Made by a program: the position numbers and the translations under genes. Of a stretch of DNA of 64,000 nt, positions 43,802 to 51,478 are shown piece by piece. Numbering within the stretch: the first letter of the stretch is position 1; the number at the start of each line of letters is the position of its first letter. The notes beneath the pieces are model-generated. The model did not search any database. It was not told where the DNA came from and worked only from the letters and a program-made list of their open reading frames with translations. Origin of the DNA: a virus; the IMG/VR virus record IMGVR_UViG_3300012211_000003, positions 1-64,000 of that record; one strand, given 5' to 3'.

Positions 43802-44655
43802 GCGCTGAACTGAAAATCACACGGCCGCTTGTTCGTTATCACGGATCCAAGTTTCGACTTGCGCCGTGGATAATATCGAACTTTCCGCCACACCGAACCT
43901 ATGTCGAACCGTACTCCGGCGGAGCCGCAGTTCTGATGCTCAAACCCCGCACCTACTGCGAGGTCTACAACGATCTGTCGCTGGACATCGTGAATGTGTT
44001 TCGGGTTATGCAGGACGCTGAAGCCGCAACAGAGCTGAAGCGTAAATTATTTTACACGCCTTTTGCCCGTCTCGAGCTCGAGCTATCACGAGAAGCGACG
44101 AACGATCCTGTCGAACGCGCGCGGCGGCTTATCGTCCGGTCGTTTATGGGGTTTGGTTCGGCTGGGCACAATATCGCGTTCAAGACTGGGTTTCGGTCAA
44201 AGTCGCAGCGATCCGGGACGACGCCGGCTCATGATTGGCGAAACTTCCCAGATTGCCTTGACGCAATAATCGAACGGCTACGGGGCGTGGTAATTGAAAA
44301 CCGGCCCGCGCTCGAGATCATGGAATTATTTGACGCGCCGGACTGCCTGTTTTATTTGGATCCACCCTATCCCAGATCAACTCGGTATCTTGGCGAAAAC
44401 ACCGAGTGCTACGAATTTGAAATGTCGGACGATGACCACAGGGTACTGGCTCGAGCTCTGTACACCGTCAAGGGAATGGCTGTCGTTAGCGGTTATGCTT
44501 GCGACCTGTACGACCTCGAGCTCTATTCGGGTTGGACGCGGATACAAAGAGACGTGGCGGGTAACGGTGGTAAAGGCGGGGTACAAAGAACCGAGGTGCT
44601 CTGGCTGAATGAGGCGGCATCTCGAGCTCGGATTCAGGGTACACTTTTCGAGTAG
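43798..44655 (+). CDS. D12-class (Dam-type) N6-adenine methyltransferase
   Basis: 285 residues from TTG 43798, overlapping an upstream stop. YHGSKFRLAPWI and the AdoMet-binding motif EPYSGGAA (37-44) are at the N-terminus and the catalytic DPPY at 188-191. The alpha-class order matches Dam/D12 enzymes. It probably protects phage DNA from restriction; the recognised site cannot be read from the protein. Confidence 0.85.
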   Translation: MSAELKITRPLVRYHGSKFRLAPWIISNFPPHRTYVEPYSGGAAVLMLKPRTYCEVYNDLSLDIVNVFRVMQDAEAATELKRKLFYTPFARLELELSREATNDPVERARRLIVRSFMGFGSAGHNIAFKTGFRSKSQRSGTTPAHDWRNFPDCLDAIIERLRGVVIENRPALEIMELFDAPDCLFYLDPPYPRSTRYLGENTECYEFEMSDDDHRVLARALYTVKGMAVVSGYACDLYDLELYSGWTRIQRDVAGNGGKGGVQRTEVLWLNEAASRARIQGTLFE

Positions 44656-44742
44656 TAAATTATTCGCTTTCTATTAATCGAGTCATTGTGATACATTCGG
44701 CTTTCAACGTGCTGTCGCGCCAATCTTGACCTAAAGGATTTT

Positions 44743-45273
44743 ATGAGACCTAAACGCATCCTATCCGGCCTCCTCGCAATTTGCTTCCTGTTTACCCTCT
44801 GTGCCTGTGGCACGCCAAAGCCGGGCACCCCTGGCGGCGGCTTCAACGCTAAAGCTATCAGCTCTGGCGCGATCACATCGTTGACCATCGCACAGACCAC
44901 ATTGCAAGCCTTGGTGAGCGCTGGCAAAACGGGATTCCAGACTGAACTGAGCGCAGTCAATCAGGTTATGGCGGTCGCCGGACCGATCAACGCAGATATT
45001 CAGAACGGGGTATTCAGCGGTACAACCGACAAAAAGATACTGGCGTTCGCGGCTCTTGCATCATCGCTGGCAATCCAGTTTGGCGCGAACTCTAATATCG
45101 TTCTGGCGGTAAACATCGCCGTGGGGCTGTACGAGTCGATCAGCGCGGCACTGAATGGTAACGCTGCACCTGCTGGGGCCGCATCGGCGCCGGTGGATTA
45201 CAAAGGGCAACAGCGGCAGCTTGACGCGGCTGTTAAAGCCTACAAGAGCGAGTTGTCAGCGAGGTCAAAATGA
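44743..45273 (+). CDS. Phage lipoprotein, unknown
   Basis: 176 residues; AAAGGA precedes ATG 44743. The N-terminus is a lipoprotein signal peptide with lipobox L-C-A-C (lipidated Cys22), followed by a Gly/Pro linker and an Ala/Leu/Ile-rich helical domain. Phage lipoproteins may act as outer spanins, superinfection-exclusion factors or surface maskers. It overlaps the next gene by four bases. Confidence 0.65.
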   Translation: MRPKRILSGLLAICFLFTLCACGTPKPGTPGGGFNAKAISSGAITSLTIAQTTLQALVSAGKTGFQTELSAVNQVMAVAGPINADIQNGVFSGTTDKKILAFAALASSLAIQFGANSNIVLAVNIAVGLYESISAALNGNAAPAGAASAPVDYKGQQRQLDAAVKAYKSELSARSK

Positions 45274-45605
45274 GCGAGCAAAAACCATCAATCGGTAGAA
45301 TCGTTATATACAAAGTTACCGCCGAACAAGCGGATCAAATCAATAGACGGCGCACAAGCAGCCAGTCCATTGCCGAGCGTATTAAAACCAGCAATCCTGA
45401 TAATACGAAATGGCCGCTGGGCGCGCAGGCGCATATTGGGAACTCGGTTTCTGACGGCGATTCGTTTCCAATGATCATCGTGCGTGTGTGGTCCGGTGAT
45501 CTAGTCAACGGGCAGGCTTTCCTCGATGGCAATGACACCTTGTGGACTTTGAGCGTCAAATGTGGCGACGAAGACGGGCAATGGAATTGGCCCCCGAAAG
45601 TGTGA
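45270..45605 (+). CDS. Small soluble protein, unknown
   Basis: 111 residues, ATGA-coupled to the lipoprotein gene. The sequence follows a pattern seen in small phage proteins of the lysis region: GRIVIYKVTAEQADQINRRR, then N-S-V-x-x-G-D-x-F-P-M-I-I-V-R-V-W, and a Trp-rich C-terminus (GQWNWPPKV). The family is common but its function is not established. Neighbours suggest the envelope or lysis region. Confidence 0.65.
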   Translation: MSEQKPSIGRIVIYKVTAEQADQINRRRTSSQSIAERIKTSNPDNTKWPLGAQAHIGNSVSDGDSFPMIIVRVWSGDLVNGQAFLDGNDTLWTLSVKCGDEDGQWNWPPKV

Positions 45606-45692
45606 AGTAATTTCACGTCGTCGCCTGCATTAGCCCCTATTTGCACAAGGCTGAACCCGATGGAAAGCGACGGCGGGAAGGATTGAAATGGT

Positions 45693-45872
45693 ATGATCCG
45701 GTCAGGCGAGAATAACGTTGTCATCTTTACCTTGAATGATTCTGATATAGAATCAGCAATTAGGCAGTTTATATGCTCTTGCCATCCCGATATGGCAACC
45801 GGCTACGTCGTCAATCCGACAGGTGATGAACGGATCAAGGTGGACTGTCAATACGTAGCAGAAAAGAACTAA
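45693..45872 (+). CDS. Small protein, unknown
   Basis: 59 codons. AAGGA lies about twelve bases before ATG 45693. It contains a C-S-C-H cluster and one further Cys, so it may bind metal. Bases 45606-45692 upstream hold no recognisable element. Confidence 0.45.
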   Translation: MIRSGENNVVIFTLNDSDIESAIRQFICSCHPDMATGYVVNPTGDERIKVDCQYVAEKN

Positions 45873-45970
45873 AGCGGCGTAGACCGCGAATAGTCCGGCG
45901 GCCCTGGCTGGACCACAGAGACGAATGAGTACGGGAACGGATTTTGCACTGTTGGGAGCGAGGGCCAAAC

Positions 45971-46300
45971 GTGTCTCAGGAGATATTAGACCGAATGTCT
46001 GCACTCGAAAGCAGGATTGATCGAGTAGAGAATAGCCAAAAGCTGTTCGTTAAGAAAAATGACCTTGTTGACGAGATTAGAGACTATATCGGTGACGTTG
46101 TTCGGGATGTGGTCTCTGAGATCCTTAAGCCGATGGCGGACACCTATTCTCGGCTAGTGTCCGATAAAGCTGAGAATGTATGGTTAAAGAAAACTGCACT
46201 CTGGCTTACGGTTTATTGCCTCGCCCTGACTGCCGTAACCGGTACGGCAACTATTTTCGTCTGGCTTGTTAGAAGCGCACTTAACGCCTCGGGTCACTGA
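45971..46300 (+). CDS. Coiled-coil membrane protein, holin or anchor candidate
   Basis: 109 residues from GTG 45971, chosen for GAGGG about eight bases upstream. Residues 1-75 form an amphipathic helix/coiled coil (SALESRIDRVENSQKLF); residues about 81-105 form a membrane helix (LWLTVYCLALTAVTGTATIFVWLV). This topology occurs in some phage holin-like and haemolysin XhlA-like proteins. It ends one base before the receiver-domain gene. Confidence 0.5.
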   Translation: MSQEILDRMSALESRIDRVENSQKLFVKKNDLVDEIRDYIGDVVRDVVSEILKPMADTYSRLVSDKAENVWLKKTALWLTVYCLALTAVTGTATIFVWLVRSALNASGH

Positions 46301-46301
46301 A

Positions 46302-47012
46302 ATGCAAGGACCGATCCTGATTATTGACGATCACCCCGACATGCGGGAGCTGCTTCTCATTAGCCTGGGATTCATCGATGAAGACATAACAGCAGTAGGA
46401 TCGCCTGACGAGGCTCTCTCATATATCCGGCGACGCGTCAAGGACCATAACCCACCGCGAATCATCATTTCAGATATTGCTTTGCGTAACGGCATTGATG
46501 GGTGGGCGCTTGCCAGAAAAATCCGAGAGATTGAACGATCCCCAGAGAATAAAGGACATGCGTTGTCGGCCTGGGTAATGGTCTCGGGTTATAGTCAACA
46601 GGAAGCAGATAAGCCGATGCAGGTTCTTTCTGATGTCTATGCCGTTGTAGAGAAACCGATTGTTGACTGGGAAAAGTTCAGGGCAACACTCAGGTCTGCT
46701 TATCAAAGAAGGTTCGCTGCCGAAGAGATGAAAACAATGGGAGCGCCAAGCCGTGGCGGCCAAATGGGCGGCTCGTGGTTTTCTGATAAAGAATTGATGT
46801 TTGCTGTCGTGGCAGTAATCTGGATGCTCTTTACAGCCGTTGAAATGACCTTGCAATGGAATCAGAAGGCTCAGATCATCAAGAATGAAGAGCAGATAAT
46901 TTCCAATCAGCGTTTGCAAATTCTTCGGATTGACGATACACGCGAAGACCTGGCATCTTACGGGATGCTTAACAAAAATGGACCATTTGGGCATAAGGAA
47001 GAAAAGAAATGA
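46302..47012 (+). CDS. Membrane-tethered response-regulator receiver protein
   Basis: 236 residues from ATG 46302. Residues 3-125 are a CheY-like receiver: acid pair Asp9/Asp10 (LIIDDHPD), phospho-acceptor Asp58 (IIISDIALRNGIDGW), Ser95 (VMVSGYS) and Lys118 (VVEKPI). There is no output DNA-binding domain; a membrane helix lies at about 166-184, followed by a coiled coil. A phage receiver at the membrane might intercept host phosphorelay signalling or sense infection state. It overlaps the next gene by four bases. Confidence 0.8.
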   Translation: MQGPILIIDDHPDMRELLLISLGFIDEDITAVGSPDEALSYIRRRVKDHNPPRIIISDIALRNGIDGWALARKIREIERSPENKGHALSAWVMVSGYSQQEADKPMQVLSDVYAVVEKPIVDWEKFRATLRSAYQRRFAAEEMKTMGAPSRGGQMGGSWFSDKELMFAVVAVIWMLFTAVEMTLQWNQKAQIIKNEEQIISNQRLQILRIDDTREDLASYGMLNKNGPFGHKEEKK

Positions 47013-47299
47013 GCAGTGAAGATCCTCCCGCTGGATGCAATTTAGCTTGTCTACAGAAATGGTTTGAAGATCATCAAATCAACGGCGCGAAGCTTGTCCA
47101 GATTGGTAATGGCGCCGAAGCTATGCACGCTCGACACGCCGCAAATCCCGCACTGGTGTTTCCCGATGGGTTTCTTGCGGGGCTACCAGAGCTTCTGAAA
47201 GAACAGGTAGTGATACACGATCTGATCGTAAAACACCGAAGGAAGTGGCGGAAGCTCTGCGGATTTAAAGGACAGGGCCAGCCAGCGGGGCAAACCTAA
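47009..47299 (+). CDS. Small protein after receiver gene, unknown
   Basis: 96 residues, ATGA-coupled to the receiver gene, so the products may work together. Two Cys occur near the N-terminus (GCNLACLQKWF). The C-terminus is basic (KHRRKWRKLCGFKG). No family recognised. Last gene of this plus-strand block; convergent with the minus cluster. Confidence 0.55.
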   Translation: MSSEDPPAGCNLACLQKWFEDHQINGAKLVQIGNGAEAMHARHAANPALVFPDGFLAGLPELLKEQVVIHDLIVKHRRKWRKLCGFKGQGQPAGQT

Positions 47300-47308
47300 C
47301 CGCATCAC

Positions 47309-47368
47309 AGGCGACACGTCGGGCACTCGTGTTTGTGAGCCAAGGGGGAGCGCTCAGGGGTGTCGCCT
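47309..47368. repeat. Inverted repeat between convergent operons
   Basis: A 9-bp perfect stem, AGGCGACAC (47309-47317) with GTGTCGCCT (47360-47368), spans the 74-base gap between convergent genes. There is no T run on either strand. It may reduce read-through or mark a processing site. Confidence 0.45.
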
Positions 47369-47373
47369 TGAGA

Positions 47374-47511
47374 TTACCTATACGGCAACCGACACTCGAG
47401 ACACAGGTAGCGGCCCTCGTTACCTTCCTCAATGCATTGTGGGCATTCGCATAAGCGAATATCAGCCTCTGGTTCCTGCGTACCGCAAAGCTCGCATTCA
47501 TGTTCGTCCAT
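47374..47511 (-). CDS. Small zinc-finger protein
   Basis: 45 residues. ATG one base after the upstream stop, with GGAGG nine bases before it. Cys pairs CELCG, CECPQC and CLEC would bind one or two zinc ions. Last gene of the leftward operon. Function unknown. Confidence 0.6.
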   Translation of the reverse strand: MDEHECELCGTQEPEADIRLCECPQCIEEGNEGRYLCLECRLPYR

Positions 47512-47512
47512 C

Positions 47513-47899
47513 TTAGCCCTCCCTCGGTTCTGGGATCGGCCCAGCCCATTCAATATCGGCGCTGCGTTCGACTCGTTGCCATCGTTCATTACAATACATC
47601 TTAAGCCCATCACCGATTTCAAACACTTCCCCGCTGCGTTTACTGTACCTGCGCCAATAGCTTCCCGGCTCGCTTGGTATATCGTTCGTATATATGAGTT
47701 TGCGTGGCAGCGCCCGCCACAATCTCAGCGCTTCGTTAGTCGCGTCCTCTTCCTTCCCGCGTGTCACCCTGACGGCTGCACCTGTCGTCATACACCGTTC
47801 GCAGCGCCATCGGTAGAATTCGTCGCCCCGTGTGATTACGCTGCTTTGGCTGGTCGCCGCGCTATTGCATTCCGGATTGGGGCAATTGTCATTTGTCAT
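47513..47899 (-). CDS. Lar-like zinc-ribbon protein
   Basis: 128 residues from ATG 47899, overlapping the upstream gene by 11 bases. CPNPEC...CERC gives a zinc ribbon, followed by NEALRLWRALPR, which resembles the helix after the ribbon in Lar-type restriction-alleviation proteins. A C-terminal extension of about 60 residues (GSYWRRYSKRSGEVFEIG ... WAGPIPEP) is typical of phage early proteins with a W-x-G-P-I-P ending. Restriction alleviation is possible but unproven. Confidence 0.5.
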   Translation of the reverse strand: MTNDNCPNPECNSAATSQSSVITRGDEFYRWRCERCMTTGAAVRVTRGKEEDATNEALRLWRALPRKLIYTNDIPSEPGSYWRRYSKRSGEVFEIGDGLKMYCNERWQRVERSADIEWAGPIPEPREG

Positions 47900-49013
47900 C
47901 GATAAACCTCTTGCGGAATTCGGCTTGAACCTCTGTGACTCTGATAAAAGCGATAGGCCGTGATGTTCTTGCGCGGGAATCGATAATCCATTGGAGCCAG
48001 TCCGAGAATTCCTTGACGGCATCGGGGGCTGAGGCCTCTGATTGCGCCATCGCAGAGCGTAACGCGTCCCGTAGCTGCCGTTCGTCCTGTGATTCAACCA
48101 TCAGGACCGTTCTATACCGCTTCCCGCATTTAGGACAGTCTGGTTCCATTATCGTTCCTCCATTGCGCGTAGATGCGAGACGATCTCGCTTAACGTCGGC
48201 GTAGGTCAGTAGATTTTCTTCCAGCCAGTTTAACCGCGCGCCATCTTCGCTCCCCGAATCCGGGGCGAGGGCCTCGATTGCGGTGCGTAGGTTCTTATAT
48301 AAAACCGAATATCCGTCATCGTAAGCATCGGCAGCAAAGAAGTCGAAAGCTACAGCCTTGAGATTCTTCACAGCGCTAACCTGGGCGCTCTGCGGGGTGG
48401 AGTCGAAGTCGCCAGCGGTAATACCAGAGATGGCAGTTGAATAGTAATTCGGTGCACGGTTCATGTATTGCAATAGTTTTTCCCGGTCAAGCCCGACCGG
48501 CGCAACGGCGGGCCGTGGGGCCGCGCTCACTGCGACGCAAGCATTTTCTATTGAGCTTTGCGATCCTCCGCTTTCGAACCTGTAGCCGGTGAATTGCCAG
48601 CTATCGAGACTCCAATATTTTAGCTTATTCAGCTTATCAGCGACGGAGGCCATTTCGCTGAACAGGCTTGGCGCAGCGGTGGGCCCGGCGACCTGCGCAG
48701 CGATGTCGGCGATACGATCAATTCCGTGCTCGCTGATCTCTCGATAACCAGCCTGATCCGACTCAACGCAATACTTCGCGTCGGGGTCTGCGGCAATCGC
48801 ATCACGAATCCTGTCGCGTAGCTCCCCGGTTCTTATCGGCGTGTCGAAATGCCCGATCTTGGCTTTGTCGGCTCGTTCCATCGCCGCTGCTAGTCGCTCC
48901 GCTATTGTTGCGGACGTGATGACGGCGTCCATATCGGCCATCGCTGCGTCAATTAACTCCGGCGTGTTCGCTTGTTTGAAGCGGATCCATGCTTGCTGTA
49001 AATCGTTAGTCAT
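47889..49013 (-). CDS. Early protein with C-terminal zinc motif, unknown
   Basis: 374 residues, ATGA-coupled to the SET gene. The N-terminus is a helical Ala-rich region, the middle looks like phage accessory proteins that combine short conserved blocks (GARLNWLEENLL), and the C-terminus has CPKCGKRY. At 48149 an in-frame ATG has GGAGG seven bases upstream, so an 86-residue C-terminal form could be made alone. It may be a fusion of two formerly separate genes. Confidence 0.55.
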   Translation of the reverse strand: MTNDLQQAWIRFKQANTPELIDAAMADMDAVITSATIAERLAAAMERADKAKIGHFDTPIRTGELRDRIRDAIAADPDAKYCVESDQAGYREISEHGIDRIADIAAQVAGPTAAPSLFSEMASVADKLNKLKYWSLDSWQFTGYRFESGGSQSSIENACVAVSAAPRPAVAPVGLDREKLLQYMNRAPNYYSTAISGITAGDFDSTPQSAQVSAVKNLKAVAFDFFAADAYDDGYSVLYKNLRTAIEALAPDSGSEDGARLNWLEENLLTYADVKRDRLASTRNGGTIMEPDCPKCGKRYRTVLMVESQDERQLRDALRSAMAQSEASAPDAVKEFSDWLQWIIDSRARTSRPIAFIRVTEVQAEFRKRFIDDK

Positions 49014-49369
49014 TTTCTCTTTCTCCCATATTCCCTATAGTCCTCAGTGATCTCCTCGCCCGGCTGAATATCTCTGATCGCACGAGAGCGGTAGTTCGTG
49101 AAGCACGTATTAGCGGCAAGCGAGTGATTAATAAATCTCGCATTATCGCCACATAGAATAAGGTACCGATGCGACTTGCTGATGCCTGCATAGTTGATTA
49201 GCTCGATTCGTTTATGACGTGGAAGACTACGAACGAAATCATATTCAAGATGCAGATCCAGTCCCGGGGTATATTCCCAGATGAGGGTGTTTGTCTTGAT
49301 AAGCTCTTCCGCAAATAGCCCAAGGCCGTGGATAGGACTGAGCGCGATACGGGTTTTAATAATTAGCAT
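49010..49369 (-). CDS. SET-domain protein (putative lysine methyltransferase)
   Basis: 119 residues; GGAGG is six bases before the ATG. The compact SET fold is visible: HGLGLFA (14-20), WEYTPG, RFINHS (78-83, the AdoMet/pseudoknot NHS motif) and GEEITEDY (104-111). SET proteins methylate lysines of proteins; bacterial and phage examples are rare and their targets mostly unknown. Pre- and post-SET zinc regions are absent. It could modify host ribosomal, nucleoid or transcription proteins. Confidence 0.8.
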   Translation of the reverse strand: MLIIKTRIALSPIHGLGLFAEELIKTNTLIWEYTPGLDLHLEYDFVRSLPRHKRIELINYAGISKSHRYLILCGDNARFINHSLAANTCFTNYRSRAIRDIQPGEEITEDYREYGRKRK

Positions 49370-49372
49370 AGG

Positions 49373-49525
49373 CTACCTCCGTTGCTCGATCTTCTGTTCG
49401 ATTCTATCAAGCTGGTTCTCGATCCGGCTGAACTGCGTAGCCAGAAACAGCAGAAACAACAGCGCGAGTGTTGCTATTGTAACCCCGGTGATGACATGGC
49501 CTATCGTGTCGGGTTTGTTGTTCAT
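49373..49525 (-). CDS. Small membrane protein with coiled coil
   Basis: 50 residues, overlapping the upstream gene by four bases (ATGA). One membrane helix (GVTIATLALLFLLFLATQF) is followed by a short charged coiled coil (RIENQLDRIEQKIEQRR). It begins MNNKP like the preceding gene, with the same 17-base DNA around the start. Function unknown. Confidence 0.6.
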   Translation of the reverse strand: MNNKPDTIGHVITGVTIATLALLFLLFLATQFSRIENQLDRIEQKIEQRR

Positions 49526-49749
49526 GGTCTCAATACTCCCATAAATCGACGCATTTCTACCGCGCAAGCTTCGCACATATCATCCTCAACTGCTGGCGTG
49601 TAGACATCGATCCGCTGGCACTGAATGCACCACTCAGGTTCGGCGGTTTCCGGCATTGGACCAGTGGACGATTTAGCGGGAGACTTCTTAAGCCAGCGCT
49701 TTGCATGTCGTAAATAAACCTTAAGATCGTTTTTGGGTTTGTTGTTCAT
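49522..49749 (-). CDS. Small zinc-finger protein, unknown
   Basis: 75 residues with GGAGC nine bases before the ATG. The N-terminus is basic (LRHAKRWLKKSPAKS); the C-terminus has CIQC and CEAC, 20 residues apart, a zinc site. Its start region (MNNKP) matches that of the next gene in the operon. Confidence 0.6.
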   Translation of the reverse strand: MNNKPKNDLKVYLRHAKRWLKKSPAKSSTGPMPETAEPEWCIQCQRIDVYTPAVEDDMCEACAVEMRRFMGVLRP

Positions 49750-49763
49750 GGTTGCTCCGGTGG

Positions 49764-49916
49764 CTAGTCCGCTCGGGCTAATCGTTTTTCGCGGGCTTTA
49801 TTTTGTGGCAACTCTTCCTCGTTATCGATTAAAACCTCAAGCCAGCTAATCACACAGTTTATGCTTGGGGTCGATCCGTCAGGCGGTGGCGCACCAAACT
49901 CTTTTAACTTAGCCAT
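49764..49916 (-). CDS. Small protein, unknown
   Basis: 50 residues with AAGGAAGG before the ATG. It contains APPPDGSTPSINCVISWLE and ends in a charged Lys/Arg helix. It overlaps the previous gene by 13 bases. Second gene of the leftward operon. Confidence 0.55.
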   Translation of the reverse strand: MAKLKEFGAPPPDGSTPSINCVISWLEVLIDNEEELPQNKAREKRLARAD

Positions 49917-50056
49917 ATATTCGCCTTCCTTGTTTTTAGCGCAATATCAAGGCAACGATACGCCTGCGGTCTGTCGAACTCGGCCCGCGCGAACCAAAGC
50001 GCCTCGTATGCCCTGCGTCCATTTCGTCTTAATGTGAAATAAAAACTCAACATCAT
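49904..50056 (-). CDS. Small basic protein, first gene of leftward operon
   Basis: 50 residues; ATG ATG preceded by GGAGGTGG. The sequence (YFTLRRNGRRAYEALWFARAE) is basic and helical. It lies about 28 bases downstream of a strong promoter, so it is expressed first. Not recognised. Confidence 0.55.
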   Translation of the reverse strand: MMLSFYFTLRRNGRRAYEALWFARAEFDRPQAYRCLDIALKTRKANIWLS

Positions 50057-50083
50057 CCACCTCCGTCCAAATTCGATGCGAGG

Positions 50084-50111
50084 ATTGTAGCAGGATAAAT
50101 AAGGTTGTCAA
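50084..50111 (-). promoter_or_regulatory. Strong leftward promoter
   Basis: On the minus strand: TTGACA (50111-50106), 16 bases, TACAAT (50089-50084). It drives the eight-gene leftward operon 50056-47374 and is back to back with the rightward promoter at 50142. Confidence 0.75.
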
Positions 50112-50141
50112 CCACAAAATAGTTGTATTGCGACAAAATCG

Positions 50142-50170
50142 TTGACAACGAAAATAAAATGATTTAGATT
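50142..50170 (+). promoter_or_regulatory. Rightward promoter of leaderless HTH gene
   Basis: TTGACA (50142-50147), 17 bases, TAGATT (50165-50170). The predicted start coincides with the ATG at 50177; no SD is present. The 30-base AT-rich interval to the leftward promoter is a natural operator site. Confidence 0.7.
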
Positions 50171-50176
50171 GTAGTC

Positions 50177-50407
50177 ATGGCAAAGATAACAAAACGTACA
50201 ATGATTAAACGGCTACGGAAGAGAATCAAAGACATAGGGTCACAGACGGACGCTGCTGCGGAGTTCGGCGTATCCACATCATATCTGCAATATGTGCTAC
50301 AAAATGGCAAAGACAGCACGAAGGGGCGCGAGCCTGGGCAAAAGATTCTAGATGCACTGGGGCTGAGGCCAGCAGAACAGATGTACGAAGAGGTAAAAGA
50401 TGCTTAG
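50177..50407 (+). CDS. Helix-turn-helix regulator (Cro-like)
   Basis: 76 residues. SQTDAAAEFGVSTSYLQYVL forms a helix-turn-helix of the Cro/C1 type, with a basic N-terminus (KRTMIKRLRKRIKD). The gene lies beside a divergent promoter pair and is probably translated leaderless. It most likely represses one or both promoters. No lysogeny genes are visible, so it may be a timing regulator. Confidence 0.7.
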   Translation: MAKITKRTMIKRLRKRIKDIGSQTDAAAEFGVSTSYLQYVLQNGKDSTKGREPGQKILDALGLRPAEQMYEEVKDA

Positions 50408-50681
50408 ATTTAAGGCAACCGATGGTGACATAGTCCGCGTGATAAGTGACCTATGCCGTGTTCTGCTGCTCGGACCGAACGAATCATTCAGGAAAGCCAA
50501 TGGCGGCGTATCGCTGGATAGCAGCAACGACTTTTTCCTTCACGATGAGGGCGACAACGAATATACCCTTGATTGTCGATATGCTCATCAGCGGGAAAAC
50601 CTGGAGGCGGTCGGGGTGATCTTGGAATGGCGCGGGCTGTACAAGGTGATCGACGGGAAGCCAAAGAAAGGCACAAAATGA
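50400..50681 (+). CDS. Small early protein, unknown
   Basis: 93 residues overlapping the regulator gene by eight bases; AGAGG lies upstream. It is alpha/beta with an acidic middle (LHDEGDNEYTLDCRY) and a basic end. Not recognised. Part of the short rightward operon. Confidence 0.55.
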   Translation: MLRFKATDGDIVRVISDLCRVLLLGPNESFRKANGGVSLDSSNDFFLHDEGDNEYTLDCRYAHQRENLEAVGVILEWRGLYKVIDGKPKKGTK

Positions 50682-50797
50682 AACCACGTAAATTTCTCAT
50701 CTACGCACTGGCCCTAACCGTGCTCACAATTGGTATCGTGGTTGCCGCGCGTCTGGTGGCTGCGGCGGTGGTGATGTTCGTTGACTGGGTGGGATAA
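50678..50797 (+). CDS. Tiny membrane protein
   Basis: 39 residues from ATG 50678 (AAAGG upstream, ATGA overlap). A basic N-terminus (MKPRK) is followed by one or two hydrophobic helices (YALALTVLTIGIVVAARLV). Function unknown. Confidence 0.55.
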   Translation: MKPRKFLIYALALTVLTIGIVVAARLVAAAVVMFVDWVG

Positions 50798-50807
50798 GGA
50801 GGCGGGG

Positions 50808-51029
50808 ATGCTTGAATTAACCAACGACGAAATCAAAGACCTTAAGAAACTAACCAAGCTGGCAGATCCATTTGGATACGAAGGCGCATGGTCTGACGCT
50901 CGCGGTGATTATATTCATTGTGGACGCTGTCACGCCGAAGCTGATTTAGGTGCAGTGATCAAGCACCGCGCATATTGTGTGCGAATGGCAGCCCGGCGAC
51001 TACGGGAGAGATTGGAGGCGGGAAAGTGA
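50808..51029 (+). CDS. Small zinc-binding protein, unknown
   Basis: 73 residues with AAGGAGG before ATG 50808. CGRCH, then H-x-x-Y-C, forms a C-x-x-C-H...H...C cluster in a helical context. It overlaps the next gene by four bases (GTGA). Confidence 0.6.
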   Translation: MLELTNDEIKDLKKLTKLADPFGYEGAWSDARGDYIHCGRCHAEADLGAVIKHRAYCVRMAARRLRERLEAGK

Positions 51030-51460
51030 AGTCATACAAGCCTGTAAAATGCAATTCTCTCGGTACGCACTGGCGTGACATCGTGGACAATAAGGGCAAG
51101 CTCTTTGCCGTTCAAGTGCCCACGGATATAGCGGAAGCTTTCTGTGCTGAACCCGGTCGATTTCCAAATGTAGAAACGCCGATAGAATTTCTCAGACGCG
51201 ATCTCCTGGATATGATCTGGGCTCACAGTGTTTTACCAGCCGCTGATGAGCGGGAAAGGGGGGCAGGGGTGAAAATAATCACTCAAGGCAAGATCGCTGA
51301 AAAAGCGTTTCGGACAACGTGCAACAAATGCGAGACGGTATTTGAATGCGTGAAATCTGACGGCGAGTTTGTGACAGATTCACGCGATGGGGATGCGATT
51401 GTTGTTAAATGTCCCGTTTGCAAGAACGAGATATGGATCGACGTGGCGCTATTCAGGTAA
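51026..51460 (+). CDS. Zinc-ribbon early protein, unknown
   Basis: 144 residues from GTG 51026 (GGAGG upstream). The N-terminal half (DIVDNKGKLFAVQVPTDIAE) resembles phage proteins carrying a small alpha/beta domain. The C-terminal zinc ribbon uses CNKC and CPVC, about 32 residues apart. Last gene of the rightward operon, convergent with the minus gene ending at 51479. Confidence 0.55.
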   Translation: MKSYKPVKCNSLGTHWRDIVDNKGKLFAVQVPTDIAEAFCAEPGRFPNVETPIEFLRRDLLDMIWAHSVLPAADERERGAGVKIITQGKIAEKAFRTTCNKCETVFECVKSDGEFVTDSRDGDAIVVKCPVCKNEIWIDVALFR

Positions 51461-51478
51461 AACAGGGGGCTGGCTAAC

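Noticed and set aside
43716-43808. 30-codon ORF with ATG at 43716 after GAGGAAG
   Set aside because: The product is Arg/Ser-rich without structure; the neighbouring frame with the C-x-x-C tail and coupled stop is the better coding candidate.
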